A stretch of DNA of 64,000 nt from Coniochaeta sp. PMI_546 (GCA_021432605.1 MU271145.1:3038001-3102000); one strand, 5' to 3'. Positions 1-12,800 are shown, counted from the stretch's first letter. Notes: generated by a model not told the origin, from the letters alone. Program-made: numbers and translations.

Positions 1-933
1 AGTACAGTACACTACAGTAGCTCGAGGCCTGGGCGTCTCTTTCCCTAACCTGGACTTGCTCCTGAGCTGTTTCCAGGATGTGCACGGCCCTGGACACCGA
101 CAACCCCAGAGCGGCATCGTTATTCGCTTGCTGGTTGCTTTTCTATTCTCTGTTCTGTTTCAACCCCTTCAAAGCATACAAAGACTAGCAACTTAACATC
201 GCTTCCATGGCTATCGTTGGCGAGTTGGCCAATTTGGTCACCCCCGCAGCCAGGGCTCAGGGCGAAATGCCTGGTGCTGCCTTCTCGCAGTGTGACCAGA
301 TAGCTATCGCCTCCTCGATTCCATGGAAGCAGTGAATGCCAAGAAGAAGTTGGAGAGAGCGGGATGGCGTCGTAGGCGCCACCATCCCACACCGGGCTTC
401 GCGCCTTTCCCATTCCTGAACTGGGACGGTCCCTCTAACATTTGGCCGCCATTCTCCTTCGGGTGCCATGTCCGAAGCAGTAGCCTCGAGGCCTTCACGT
501 CTGACATGGGTCTGGCGATGGATACATCTGTGCCTTGCATCAGCTCTAGGTTGTCACATTGCCTGCAGCGCCAATATTGGATGGCATCGAGGAATTTGAA
601 GGACGGTAACTGTGGATCGATAGCGTCCCCTGACTGGCAATCTGCTCGCTCGGAGAGTCGGAGGGAACTTTGCTCCGTATGTGAAGCCGGTATTGTTCAG
701 TATATAGCCTCAGGACAAGACCATCACGGACACAGGTCACAGGTAAGACGCTCGCTCTGTCTCTCAGCACCTGCCCAAGCCAGCACAAGCGTGTGAGGCT
801 CCCTTCCTTGACAGCCTTCACATCTCACTGTCTCTCTTTGATATACCACGATAAGAAGCTTTCTGAAGCTCTCTGCCGCTCTTTTTGCACCAGTATCACG
901 TAGTCGTTCCTTCGGTGCTATCCTCTGCCCAAC
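1..933. other. Upstream region of the GH64-like gene, no gene recognised
   Basis: Several short open frames occur on both strands, but none has recognisable domains or plausible splice-joined extensions. The part nearest the next gene is pyrimidine-rich (about 800-900) and probably holds its promoter and 5' leader. Anything crossing the left edge would be invisible here. Confidence 0.45.
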
Positions 934-2432
934 ATGTCGACGCTCGAGGAAGTTCTGGCCATCCAGAAGCAGTATCACGTACTTCAAGCCCCTACAACCA
1001 CTGCCGCTGCGGAATTCAAGGTGGCGGCAACCGCCTCAACCCTGAACATCACGCTCAAGAACAACACCAACTCGTCCAACTGCTATGCCTATGTGACAGG
1101 TCTGGACGTCAACAGGAACAATGCCGTCTTCATCTTGCAGGCGGACGGCGTCACCGCCTACTACCCCTCATCGCCCTCGAGCATCCAGCAGCCGCTGGCG
1201 GTGAACTGCAACATCAAGCTCGGAGCCCCAGGCACGTCCAAGGTAGTCACCATCCCGCAGCTCGTCGGCGGCCGCGTCTGGCTCTGCAAGGACTCGCAGC
1301 TCACCTTCAAGCTGAACCCCGGCCCGGCCGTGGTGGAGCCTTCCGTCACCAACCCGAGCGACCCCAACTACAACCTCTGGTGGTCCTTCGCCGAGTTCAC
1401 CTACAACAGCTTCCAGCTGTTCGCCAACATCACCTACGTCGACTTCGTCGGCATGCCCATCTCCCTGACCCTCGTGAACGGCAACGGCGCCGTCCAGAGC
1501 GTGCCGGGCATCCCGTCCAACGGCCTCGACGCCGTCTGCTCCGCCCTGCAGGCCCAAGACGCCAAGGACGGCGCAGGCTGGTCCAAGCTGATCGTCAAGC
1601 ACCCGTCGGGCGCGAACCTGCGCGCCCTGTCCCCCAACAGCGGCATCGTCATGAACAACAGCCTGTTCAACGGCTACTACCAGCCCTACGTCAACGCCGT
1701 GTGGGCCAAGTACGGCTCCGACACGCTCACCGTCGACACGCAGGGCCAGTGGGGCAAGCTGACGGGCAAGGTCGTCAACGGCCAGCTCGCCTTCGGCTCC
1801 GTCGGCGCCTTCCCACAGCCCAGCGCCAGGGACATCTTCTCCTGCAACTCGGGCGCCTTCGGCGCCTACTCCTCCAACACGGACGAGATGGGCAACATCA
1901 CCGCCCGCCTGGCGGCGGCGTTCAATCGGTCCACGCTGCTGGTCAACACGCAGCAGCCGACGGGCGAGCAGATCAGCCAGTACTACCAGAACAGCATCAC
2001 GAACCACTACTCGCGCATCGTGCACAGCGTCTGCCCGGACGGGAAGGGCTACGCCTTCCCCTACGACGACGTCGACGCCTCCGACGCCACAAACGTGGCC
2101 GGCACCGTGGCCGACAGCAACCCCAAGACCTTCACCATCTCCTTCGGCGGGCCCACGGCGGCGGTCAAGCGCGAGCCGTCCTCGGTCGGGGAGCACGCGC
2201 GCTCGGGCGGCCAGGCCCGGCAGCAGGTCGCGCGCTCTGGCGGGCGGATCGGCCGTCGCGGGCTGGAGTGGCTTGCCATGTCGGCTGAGGAGGAGAAGGC
2301 TGCCCTCGCGTCGCGGGACGAGGAGGAGCCGCGGGCGCCGCAGATGGTCGAGGTGGCTGGCGATGTCGACCTCGAGGAGGGTCTGCAGAGGAAGCTGGGC
2401 GGGGAGCTGAGGCACGGGCTCGTGCTGGCTCC

Positions 2433-2464
<32 letters not shown>

Positions 2465-2772
2465 TGGTCCAGTCTCGGCGGGGTGTGAGGCTGGAGAGTC
2501 TGGTACCTGCCGCTGTGCAGGGGAAGATTGCGGCGCTGCTCGAGAAGATTGAGGATAGTCCTGCCTACCGGTATGCGAAGCCGGCGGTGGATGTGGCGCT
2601 CAAGGCTCTGGTTGGGTTGTTGCAGTTGAGCGTCAAGAGTCTTGTTAGCAGGGTTGTCATGGTCGCGTTGTTGCTCTTGTGCTCGTTCTTGCTGGGCATG
2701 TTTGGCAGGCCTGAGGTTATGGGTGCTGTTGGCTTGGGCGGTGCTGGTACTGCCGGGTTGGGGGATGCTTAG
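934..2772 (+). CDS. GH64-type beta-1,3-glucanase-like protein with C-terminal membrane segment
   Basis: This is one intronless frame of 612 residues. Residues about 35-400 resemble the GH64 (thaumatin-like, laminaripentaose-producing) beta-1,3-glucanase fold. The stretch WWSFAEFTY followed by FANITYVDFVG carries Glu154 and Asp170, which correspond to the conserved acidic pair of the family, and VCPDGKGYAFPYDDV is also typical. The expected role is endo-hydrolysis of beta-1,3-glucan. No signal peptide is visible: the N-terminus MSTLEEVLAIQKQ is hydrophilic. After about residue 408 the sequence becomes charged and low in complexity, includes ten consecutive Gln (CAG repeat), and ends with a hydrophobic segment (VVMVALLLLCSFLLGMFG) near residues 580-600. 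The start is the first ATG of the frame. The fold assignment is fairly secure. Activity and location (tail-anchored, or unconventional topology) are inference. Confidence 0.8.
2434..2463 (+). repeat. (CAG)10 trinucleotide repeat
   Basis: Ten uninterrupted CAG triplets lie inside the GH64-like gene and encode polyglutamine in its non-catalytic C-terminal extension. Pure repeats of this kind tend to vary in length between strains. The frame is preserved. Confidence 0.97.
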
Positions 2773-3632
2773 GTGATGAAAGTAGGAGGAGGTATATGTG
2801 TCAGAGATTAGGCTGTGCATATATAAGTTGTGATGATTTTGCGTCAGGATATTGGGTTGTCTTCCTTGTTTGGCTTGTCTGGATGGGATGTTTGTGTTTC
2901 TCTGTCTTTATTTTGATTGCTCTATCTGTATATATGTTCACGTCTGTATATTGTTCCTAGCTATCACTCGTACATATCACATACTCGAGCTCGCAACCCC
3001 GTCAACTCACAGCAGCATCCGTTGTCAAATCTTGATCATGGCTTAGGCAACGAACACATGGGACCGAGTCCGGAAAAGTTTGGGAATCCAGATGCGATAT
3101 AGGTACCAGCTTCAATCGCTCACGTGTCCCTCTGTGTCTGTCCTGGTCTCGATAACAAGGCACGCATTTCGGAGATGCTGATGAGCTATAGCAGTGAAGT
3201 TCAGAGCGAGTCGCATTGTGTAGCTGTTGGCCTTTTCTAGCGCTTCATATTCGAGTCGCGTACCCAGCATCCCTGACACAATCATGACTCTGAGACTATT
3301 CCCTTTCCGCAACCCTGTTCTTGAACATCTCACATTGCAACACCTCATCCGTAAATGCAAATTCTCAATCTGGTCTGGTTGGTCCAAAGACAAATGGCCC
3401 CAGCTTGGTTCCCTAGCAAAAAGCCATTCGCAAAGTCGAGGCAGAAATCCACCAAGTACATGAAACCCGGACTGATTCGTCCTCTTCTTCAGACACTCTC
3501 CCTTTCCACCCATGCCTGCATTCAATTTACCCTCCCATCGCCGAGCAATTTATGCTGTCGGGCGAGATGAACATGCCTCATCGAGCAGAACCCCCAAATC
3601 TATTCTCTCTGCCCTCCTCCTTCCGATAATCC
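2773..3632. other. Spacer between convergent GH64-like and RAE1 genes
   Basis: The two flanking genes end towards each other, so this stretch should hold both 3' untranslated regions. T-rich sequence at about 2820-2960 follows the glucanase-like stop. No gene or RNA is recognised. Confidence 0.5.
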
Positions 3633-4899
3633 TTACTTCCTAGCAGTCTCCCTTGTCATCTCCTCCGCCCCAACAGGGTGCAGGACTAACTTGGTGGGAT
3701 AATCCGGCTTATTACCCGCATGACCCATGGCCCAATCGTAGCCGACTGCATACGCGAACCACGAGCCGGTGCGGTCAAAAGCGCACGAAGTGATGGCGCC
3801 TCCCACGTTGGGGAAAGTCTTGAGACGCAGGTGCGACTTGACGTCCCAGAAGTTGTAGGTGCCGTCCGACCCGCCGGTTGCCACGCGGTTCTCGATGGTC
3901 GTGTGGCAGGCTACGGCGTTGACGGCCCAGACTTTGGTGACTTTGTTGCCGGCGGAGGCATCGGGGAGGTCGCGGTGGCATCTCCAGGTGAAATTCGTGT
4001 CTCTAGATGAGGGACATGTGAGAATGTGTGGCTAGGTAGATGGGGGGGAAGAGAGCGGCATACTTGGCCTGTTGCTGATCTACGGCGTTGAGGCAGGCTC
4101 GACCCTCGATAGAACCGCACGTCCAGGCCTTGCCACTGGGCGAAACACTGATGGAGCGGAACTGGTGCTTCAGAGAGCTCGGCTCGTCGCGGAGAAAGAC
4201 CGTAGGCTTGGTCAAGTCGACGAGGTGGAACTTCATGGCCGCAGTAGCGATGACCAGAGTTTGGCCACCGGTGTCCATGGCGTAGACGCGCTCGCCGCAG
4301 AGGAGCGTGGCGATGGGCGATGCGGTGTTGCGGATGTCCCAGTAGCGGACTGTCTTGTCCCAGGAGCCCGAGGCGATGATCGGTGACGAAGCGTCTGGAA
4401 CGTCGACAAAGCGCACGTCGCGGATGGGTGCATCGTGGGCTGCGAAGGAGAGCGTCTCGCCTGATGCGGCTTGGAGGATATGAATCTTCTTGTCGGCACC
4501 AGCGGCCGTGACCAGTGATCCATCCTGCGGTTAATGTGTCAGTCTGAGCAGTTGAGAGGAGGATGGGGAGGGAAGGTTACTCGCCTATTGGCAATTGTTC
4601 GTATATCTCCGCGTGGTATCCCGGAGGAAGCTGTTAGATGTTTAGTGACTTACCTTGCTCCAGTCGCAAGAGAGGACAGGGCCTTCGGCGTTGAGCACTG
4701 CCACGCCTCGACCGCTGCCGTCCTTCGCAACTTCGTAGATGCGAGTCTTGCCATCCCAGGAAGCCGCGGCGAGATGGTCGGAGACTGGCGACCAGCGGAT
4801 CGACTGGATGGTGTCGCAGTTGTCTGTGGGCAGGGCTACATCCTTGGAGATAGACCCCGAGATGTTGGGCTGCTTCGGCTTGTTGTAAGACCACGCCAT
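3633..4899 (-). CDS. RAE1: WD40 mRNA export factor Rae1/Gle2
   Basis: Three exons are joined in phase: 4899-4654, 4524-4064 and 4002-3633. They give 358 residues, the usual length for Rae1/Gle2. Donors are GTAAGT and GTATGC; acceptors are CAG and TAG. The protein is a seven-bladed beta-propeller of WD40 repeats. Visible marks are the N-terminal DTIQSIRWSP, LAAASWDGKTRIYEV, IIASGSWDKTVRYWD, RACLNAV and MATGGSDGTYNFWD, with a C-terminal VGYDWAMGH block typical of the family. Rae1 binds the GLEBS motif of Nup98-type nucleoporins at the nuclear pore and acts in poly(A) RNA export. The start is the first ATG before MAWSYNKP. It is convergent with the GH64-like gene. The identity is secure from the motif order and length. 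Confidence 0.93.
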
Positions 4900-6717
4900 C
4901 GTGTTGGTTGTTGGTTGATGAAGTTGAAAAGTGATGGAAGACTTGAGTTGCCGAAAGCTGATAGATACCAAGCGTTTCTATTTTTCTATTTTCTATTTTA
5001 TTTTGTAAAGTTCGTCGTTCAAGCAGGTAATATATCCATCTCCCGCCGTGTAAGTGAATGTTCTGCGGTACGTACCTAAACAGGCAACCACCCCTCCACG
5101 TTGCGGAGTACCGCCCGGCCCGCTTCTCTCTGCTGCCTTGCCATATAAAAAGCGGTCAACACGTGTAGCACGTGCAATTTCCACTACAAGCAGTCAAGCA
5201 CAGACCAGTTCACGCTGTATATATACCTCACTCGTCTTCCACAATTTCTAATCCTCTTTCCTCTCTTCTCTTCTTCATACTTACCTTGATTGGGCGATCT
5301 GAGATCAAGAACACAGATCGCCAGAGCGGGAAGCCTGCATTGCACATCGCGGAGCTGACCGCTCTGAATTGTCCTTCGGGGCCGTTCCGGTCGGAATTTT
5401 TGATGCCGATACAATTCATGTTTGCTCACCACATTTTTCACGCTGCTCATCGCTTTATGCGGTGACACCTTGAAGAATTGAAACCATTGTCAGCTGATTT
5501 CGATGTTACACGTAGAAACAACGTGGAATGACAGTTTTGTATCTCATAGTCTTTCCCGTGTCTGGCTGTCTAGCTGAGTTCATGTGCGTTGCTGGTCTTC
5601 TCATCTTGCCAATGCGAGCGTGTTCTCAGAAGAATATAAAGAGCGTTCAACTTTAACTTCTTAGAGTGTCCCCAACATCGCCCCGAGTTTCGAGTGTTGT
5701 CTAGGGTTGAGACGTTGGCCATGACTCTACGAATAGATACGTCCTGTCTGGCAAAGGTGTCGGTCAGTGTCGTGTGATTCGTAGTTTAGGTCGCCTCCGT
5801 CCGGTACACTTCATTCCTTCGATTGGCCGCTGGTCGAATCCAGTCATATCCAGGCCAAGGCAGCAACCATCGGATCACAAAGTTGCCAACGACACAGCAA
5901 AGCAAGGGCAAAAAGCATGTCAATTGATCAAGTCGCTGTGTACGCTGTCACCCTATCTATCTCCTAGACTCCCCGCGCCTAGGTATGTCCGACAAGGAGG
6001 ATATAATGACAAGCGACTTATACTTCGTAATAATGTAAAGCAACCGCATCCCCGAATGACCCCTATTTTTTTTATTATGTCCGACCACCCATGTCCACCC
6101 AACCCCAACAAGCAAGCCAAAGACCTTGAAGGAAAGAAACCTAATGATTACCATGGCAGAAAGTGCTCATTAACACCAGCGGTATCCCAGCCAGTCGCCC
6201 ATAAGTCCTGTTACCTGCTCAGAGGTAGTATCAAGGCGTATCCTCCATCGCGTCTGCTGGACGGAGGAATGCAAGGTCAGAAGGGGCTTCCGCTGACCCT
6301 GCGCCACGCCTAGATCTCAAAGAATGTACCCGAGAAGAAGTATAGAACGGTCCGAAGTGTATCGCCGAAAGAATGTGCAAAGGAGAAAAGCCACACCACA
6401 TCCTGTCGGCATGACGTGTGTGGTTTGATGAAGATATCTGGGTCGGTACTCGGGAATTTTATTATTATGTGTATGCCGGATAACCGATGTGATGGTGAGG
6501 CAGGAGACGTGATTCACGTGCGTAACCAGTATGTCGTCTAGCCCGCCGTTGTGTCGTCAGCTGACCACATAATCGTAAAAGGTTGTGAAGTACAAGAAGT
6601 AGGTAGGTAGCAATACAGTCAAGACCTCGCCGCTTTTGTGCAACAAGATGGCACGGGAAACGCGTGCGAATCATAGCGAACAAAGGGCGAATGGCACTGT
6701 TGTACTTGGACTGAAGT
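4900..6717. other. Spacer between RAE1 5' end and the PUF gene 3' end
   Basis: The part near 4900-5250 should hold the RAE1 promoter and leader; it includes TA-rich sequence at about 4975-5010 and 5215-5225. The rest is 3' flank of the Pumilio gene. No credible coding exon, tRNA or repeat element is seen. Confidence 0.45.
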
Positions 6718-9700
6718 TTAATCCTCAATCCGTACCTCTGGACCACGGCTGAGTCCGTCTGCAGAAGCCATCTGGGACTTGAGAGTCACTCCGACCGGCT
6801 CGTCAACAGCGCTCTCGGCTGTGCTGGGCGGGCTGCTCGACGGGCTGTTGGGCTCCATGGTCAGGTTCGGGGTCGGTGCTGCAGACCCAACATCCAGCTG
6901 CAACGGCGAAGTTGGTGCCATCGAAGAATGTCTGGTCGATGGTGTTGCCTGTACTACTGGCGCTGGGGACATCTCTCTCAATAATTCGGCAATGCGCTCC
7001 ACGTGCTTCCCGCTGTAGTTGCTATTCCTGGCCCATTGCAGTTGCGGTCGGAGAGCTTCCATGTATGCCTGCTTGTTGGGCGTGTGCTCCATGTGTTTTT
7101 CTAGTTTGTGTCAGCGCAAGGTGTTCGTGAAGGGCGCAGCTCAGGATAACTCACGAACGACATAGTTGGCAAATTGGTCGACGATCATCGATTGCAGTGG
7201 AACGGTCCCGTCCGGTCCTGGCGTGGTCATCTCCGCTTCGATTTGAAGTACTTCCTCTGGAGTACCATACTGGGCGCACTTCTCGACCACATTGGAAGCA
7301 TACTTTTGCTTGGAGAGGTGGACGATGTCGCCCTGGACGCTCTTGATTATCCGCGTCCTATCCTCTGGCTTGCCTTTTTTGAGCAAATGCTGGATGACGT
7401 AATTGCCGTATTGGTCATTTGTGAGCTCCCGAGTATGGGCATGAACCTCCTCCACTATGCTGGCTTTCTCGCTCTCCGAGCTAAAGTCAATAATCTTCTG
7501 GATAACCCTGCAGGCGCAGGTGTGACAGGCAAGCTCTTTGACCCTTCCGCGGAAGCTGCTGAAGATGAATCCGAGATATTGCTCGGGAACGAACTGAAGA
7601 GCCTTCTGAATGACGTGGTTACCATTCGTGTCTTTCATCACCTTCAAGACATCGGGCTCTAGCTCCTTGACGAGTTCCTGCTGTTGTTCGCGAAGCACAT
7701 ACTCCAGAGCCTGCAATTCGTTAGTTAGAGAGCTAGGAACGAGCAGCGAGACAATGAAGTGACGTTACCTTCTGGACAACTCGGCAACCGTACTGATCAA
7801 GGGACAGGTTTACCATCCTCCCTTTCATGGCCTTTGCAAGCAGTTTCTTCTGGATCTGGCTGCCGTGTTCGAAAAGCTTCTGCACAACGTAGTTGCCAAA
7901 GACGTCCATCATGAGCGGAACGGCGTTTGGCTCAATCTCCCGGAAGATTTGGTCTTTCTCGTCACTGTTAGCTGTAGTAAGCTTATCCTGGATGAACCGC
8001 GACCCATGCTGATCGCCGCAGAATTCAACAACGTGGTCGTAGATGTCCTACCGAATTCGTTAGTTCCATTCTTCTATCAGGCGTGCTACCCTATTCGATG
8101 CTGGGGGACGCATACCCTCAGCTCGTAGCGCCTATTGGTCTTGTGCGCGATTCTGAAGTCCCTCAACAACTGACTACGCTGAGCCTCCGCCGAATCCTGG
8201 TCTCTGCTCGGCCTGTTCGAAACTGTGTTGTAATTCACGGACATGTATGGTGTTGGGTATTGCAAGCCCTGAGGGAACCGCACATTCACGTTCGGGTTGT
8301 AGCTTGGACCATAGAGCTGTGGCGAAGCCCCAAAGCTTGGATCGTAGTAATGCTGGGCATAGAGCTGGGCCACCTGCGGCGGTGTGACTTGGTGACCCCG
8401 ACCTCTATGGTTTGGTTCCGGTACGCTCCTCTGGTCCCGGGATGCGGGACGAAACACTGGATCCCGTAAAGGCTGTGGGGTCCCACCGGATGTCCTAGGG
8501 CTCCCTCTGCTTTGGCGACCGTACGCACTGCTGACAGAAAACCCGCGGTCTGGAGGTCCTCCTTGGATGGACTGGAAGCGGCTATCATTCGCAGTGCCTT
8601 GTGCCCCGAAATGTTCCCAGGATTGCGAACCAGGGTTGAACTGGAACGGCCGACCCGTGGTATTGTTGAACGTTGGAAAACTTCCAGCTACGCTTGCAGC
8701 TGCGACTGGACCATCATTGAGCGAGATGGCACCAAATCTGTGCTCATAGTTGTCCAGGTCGTTTGGAGGGTTGGTGCTTGTCCGCATGTTAACGGTACTG
8801 CTTCCGAAAGACCCAGAGATGGAGCCCCGCTGAGAGTGTCCTGCGCTTGCGGCTCGTGAGTCGTACCCTACATCACTATAATGCCTTGCTTGACTCTGGG
8901 TGTCCACATTATGATGAGTACCGTGGCCCAATGTATTGTCGCGGGCGAAAGTTGAGGCTCCAACACCGGTAAATGTTTCCTGAAAGGTGCGCGCTTCACC
9001 CCTGAAGCCGCGGCCGGAAGAATCCAGTTCGTATGCAGCACTCTGTCCCAACGCGGAGCCGGTCTGCTCCTCGCTGTTGTGATCCGGGTACGAGCCGGGA
9101 TGAGTGAGCTGATTGATCGTTCTGGGGGAACTGTCATACGCGGGATTGGTGTTCCAGCGGCTGGTACCGTTCGGCGCTCTCTGGCCGATGGCGGGTTGTG
9201 TTTGCATTTGGGCGGTCGTGATGTATGGCGAAGTACTCGGCAGATTACGACCGACAGAGTCTCTGGTTCTATTCGGAGACGTACTGCCGGAGGTGTTGCG
9301 AGTCTGAGAGGTATCGGCGCCCCATGTTGTTTTCCAGGACTCAGAGTCGGTCGTTGGTGCCAAAGGCCCTGAAGGAGCCATCTCCTTAGGAGAGCCTGTC
9401 TGGTGCGTCAGCACATGTTTTCTTCACGTATATCCAGAACGGTACCATGAACGAACTTCTTGACCCGAGATTCTCAGTATTTGTAAGTACAGTACCCGAA
9501 TTGTTTCCCCATATCGAGCTGCCCCATGATGTTGATTGTGGAAACGCGGTTGTCCCAAGTGGTCGCTGGGACTGTGTGGTAGTCCTGTCGTCCCCGTTCG
9601 TCATCGCAGGGTTCGCATACCGGGACCGGGTCTGCAAGAAACGGCCCAAGTTAGCAATGGTTACGAAAATGGCAAGCTTCTGTCATGACCTGCGACAGTA

Positions 9701-9893
9701 TAACAGCATATGACCGTGGTATTCTGAAGAGCTGCTGCCCCAGCTGATCAAGAATTCTCACGCTGCACGCTAGGCCGAGCCGTACACCTAAGATACACCA
9801 CAGCCGACAACCTCGCCTTTGCCCGCGCGGATACTAGAAGACAGGCTCGTCAAAGCAAAAAGCACTTACACTGCTAGTCGGCTTCTGCGACAT
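6718..9893 (-). CDS. Pumilio/PUF RNA-binding protein, Puf3-like
   Basis: Six exons join in phase: 9893-9870, 9631-9446, 9399-8116, 8047-7769, 7710-7155 and 7100-6718. They give 903 residues. The first exon is only 24 nt (MSQKPTSS) and is followed by a 238-nt intron. The second intron (46 nt) is the least certain join. Residues 1-490 are Ser/Gly/Gln/Asn-rich and disordered, with a WGSSIWGNN motif. From about residue 494 eight PUF repeats follow: [49 protein letters not shown] and FANYVVQ. The base-reading positions match the classical eight-nucleotide code, and [20 protein letters not shown] resembles Puf3. Such proteins bind UGUA-containing 3' UTRs and control mRNA decay or translation, often of mitochondrial-protein mRNAs. 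Repeat 5 has Cys-Ala where Tyr-Gly is usual. Confidence 0.9.
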
Positions 9894-12800
9894 TGTAGAG
9901 ATCTGAACACAGTCGTAGCGGAGTTTGATTTCGTAGAAGCCGAATTTTGCGGTCTGTGGCCGAAGGCGCGATGGACGATGGCAGCCTGGCTCGCAGAGAC
10001 TTTGGTAGGTGCCTTTCGCGAAGCGGGGAGTTTTGCTTATGGCGCGTCGCGGAGAAGAGTGGATTTGGTCGGTCTCGTATTATATAGGCGATAGACACCG
10101 AAATGTTTTCGCTAGTTGCGATATTATGGACCAGAGCGGTCTCTAATCCAAGGTCAGTGGCAAGCACCAGAACGAAATGGACAGGAGTGCAAGAGTTAGT
10201 GTCAGAAATAGTACAAATTGGATCTCAATAAGGCTGACGATGATGTCTGACAGGGGGGAGTGAAGACGGGTGGAGAAAGCAGAGTCTAGGGACTCTGGCA
10301 GCACCTAATGGGTGGGTTGGGCGGCTGAATGACGGTGCTGACATGGGAAAAAAAGACAGGAGGTGGATTTTGACCTACCTCAGATGCAGTATGTCGTGTG
10401 CTGTGTACGGATGTTGTTAGGTATGCTCGTGGGCCGAGTTGTTCTCTATGCAAGAAACCAGGCAGGCAGAAGATCGGAGTCCGTTCTGTAAAAACGAGTG
10501 TTTGTGTTGGACCGTCGGAAACACACGATTGAGAATGAGGAGGGACGATGCCGCAGGAGGTCGTTCAGGTGCGAGGTGAGCTGTGATATTGACACGGCCC
10601 AGGTCCAGATATGTCGATGGAGCACGAGGGGGATACAGGATGGCCGAGCCACAGCGCGAGGAGCGTTCCTAATACACGGGTGGAAGACGGTAAAGTATGT
10701 ATGGGCAAGGAAACTTGATGTATGTTCGTCCAAGTCCGTCTTATAGATCTTGAGGAATGCAGAAAGCAGCGGAGAAACCGCCAGAGACCGGACTAGAGCC
10801 GGGACAAGGAAGGATAAGAAATAGAGAGCGAAGTCTCTGAAGGGGACCAGTGAGGTAGGGAGGAGGGATAAGGTTCAAATACGTGTTTGGGAGCACAGTA
10901 CTCTCCGAGCACAGGGAGGCGCTGCGACTTGCTCAGAAGAGCCAGATAAGGTAACCCTAATCAGAAGTCTAGGGGCGAGCCCACGAGGAACTCGAACCAA
11001 GACAGTGCAACTGAGGGAGAGGATGATGATGGAATGTGCTGCTTGTACCGCGAAATTCGCAGCATGAAATGTAATCGCCTAGCGCAATTCAACTTGGATG
11101 GTGCACAAATTGATCGACGCCTTGGGGGAATTTTAGGATTTTGGGAAGGACCCAAGTGCTTGATTGGTCTGTGTTTTAGAAGGGCAGGAAGGCGATGGTC
11201 CTCAACTAACAAAGAGCGACCAAGGGAAGGAAGGGTAAGAGGTCAGGTAATAAGGATGCTGTGTCATCCCAACTGTGCCATGAGTCCGGGAGTAAGGTAT
11301 AGGATAAGGTTAATATGCAGCTTTGCTTTTCGTGATTACAATGACGCCCGCCCGACTGCAAATTGCAAGCAGGAAAGATCTATCTGCCCAAACCTACAAG
11401 TCTGGATGATGCCAGGCATCGGCACGTGAAGGATAAGCACACCTTAAATCCGCACCTTGCTCGTCCTGGACGCCCCAAAAGTTCCAGGCAGGCAGGCAGG
11501 GCAGGCCAGGGCCTGGGCGGGAGCAGGGAAGTGGGGGCCTTTTTAGCTTTGGTGGAGTGTGAGGGTCGGACCGGGGTTCCAACGCGGCTGAGGACAAACA
11601 CTTGACAGTGCTAGCGCACCCCAAAAGAGGAATCTGTCAACTTCACGCGACAGGAATATTGCGGGGATTCGAGCCCTTGGTGACTTTTCTCGTGTCGCTG
11701 GCTGGCTGAAGTGTCAGGGTCCAGGGTTGACAGAATGCCGGTGCCAGGTCATGGAATCGCCTTAACAGCTAACAGAGCGACAGCATTTGTAGCGACAGAA
11801 GAGTTTTCAGTTCCTCCCAAGCATCATCTGAGATCTGTGATTGATGTCGTGCTGATCGAGTCTGCGCATTTGCTTTTTCCACGTGCTGAAATGAAAGCAA
11901 AAGACAGCTTTCTGCAAGGCGCAAACTTAAGATAGAGTCTAGTCTAATACTGGAAGTCCCAAAGGTTGTGTTGTGCTTGGTCCCCCTCGTTGATGTGCTG
12001 CAGTGGTTGTTGGAGTGTGGGAGCCCGCTTGTTGGATTTTCTTCTCCCACTAGCAAAGCAAGGTACCCGAGATACACGCACCTCAAGGAGTTGTTGGGTC
12101 TTGGCCCGTCTCCTGGTACAAAGGGTGGGTGCGCGCGCTATCGCGTCCACAGTTCCCTACATAGTACTATGGTACAGTACAACCCTCGTTTTCTCCCTCC
12201 GCAGCCACGCCAGAGGGGCGCAGATTCAATATGGAATGTTCGCCTCGCGGTGCTGAAGGTTCTGATCCGTCGCTTGTTGAGTTAGTCACCTGAAAACTTT
12301 GCAGCTTGTTTGCCCGGCCGAGACGCAGAAGAAAGCCAAAACCTCCCGATGACAGCGTGCCGCCTGATGGTGTCCGGTACGGGGAGCAGAGGGTGGTGTG
12401 CACGTTGAGTGGGCTGCAGCGTCCATCAACCATAAGCAATTAAGTGGCCGAACTCGAGGGACACAGAGGCCACATTCCGGGTTGCTGCACCTCCAAATAC
12501 CCTGTTGCTGCAAAAGCCCTGCTTGCCGTGCCGTTTTAAATAGCACAGCCTCTGTTACTGAAGGACCGTAGTACCCGGTACAGTGTCCCGTTGGTTTCAG
12601 GTAAGCGGAGCAGGCGACACTGTTGGTCGTTGACTTCGGCCTTCAATGCTTTCCAGAGCCTATATGTTGCCGAAAAAGCTTAGCATTGTCGCAACATGCT
12701 GACGGAGCAGAGCTTAGGTTGTTGGTCCTCGCTTCTTCAACTCTCGGCACAGTGCAAGTGAAAGACTGACGGATGGCGGTTTGTTGTTGTCGGAGCCACG

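Noticed and set aside
885-2288. 467-codon frame overlapping the GH64-like gene, and a 550-codon minus frame at 1168-2820
   Set aside because: Both are shadows of a GC-rich coding region: composition is Arg/Gln/His/Pro-biased or Leu-run-rich from the CAG repeat, with no domains.
9386-9649. Possible internal starts of the Pumilio gene in the second exon or at 9414
   Set aside because: The 9414 codon is GTG, and a branch site plus TTGCAG acceptor precede ACC at 9631, pointing to the upstream 24-nt exon instead.
10985-11010. Second T-loop-like string (AACTCGAACCAAG)
   Set aside because: The T-stem does not pair and no anticodon arm follows.
11655-11700. tRNA-like T-loop (GGGATTCGAGCCC)
   Set aside because: No matching anticodon stem, D-arm or acceptor stem at the right distance on the reverse strand.
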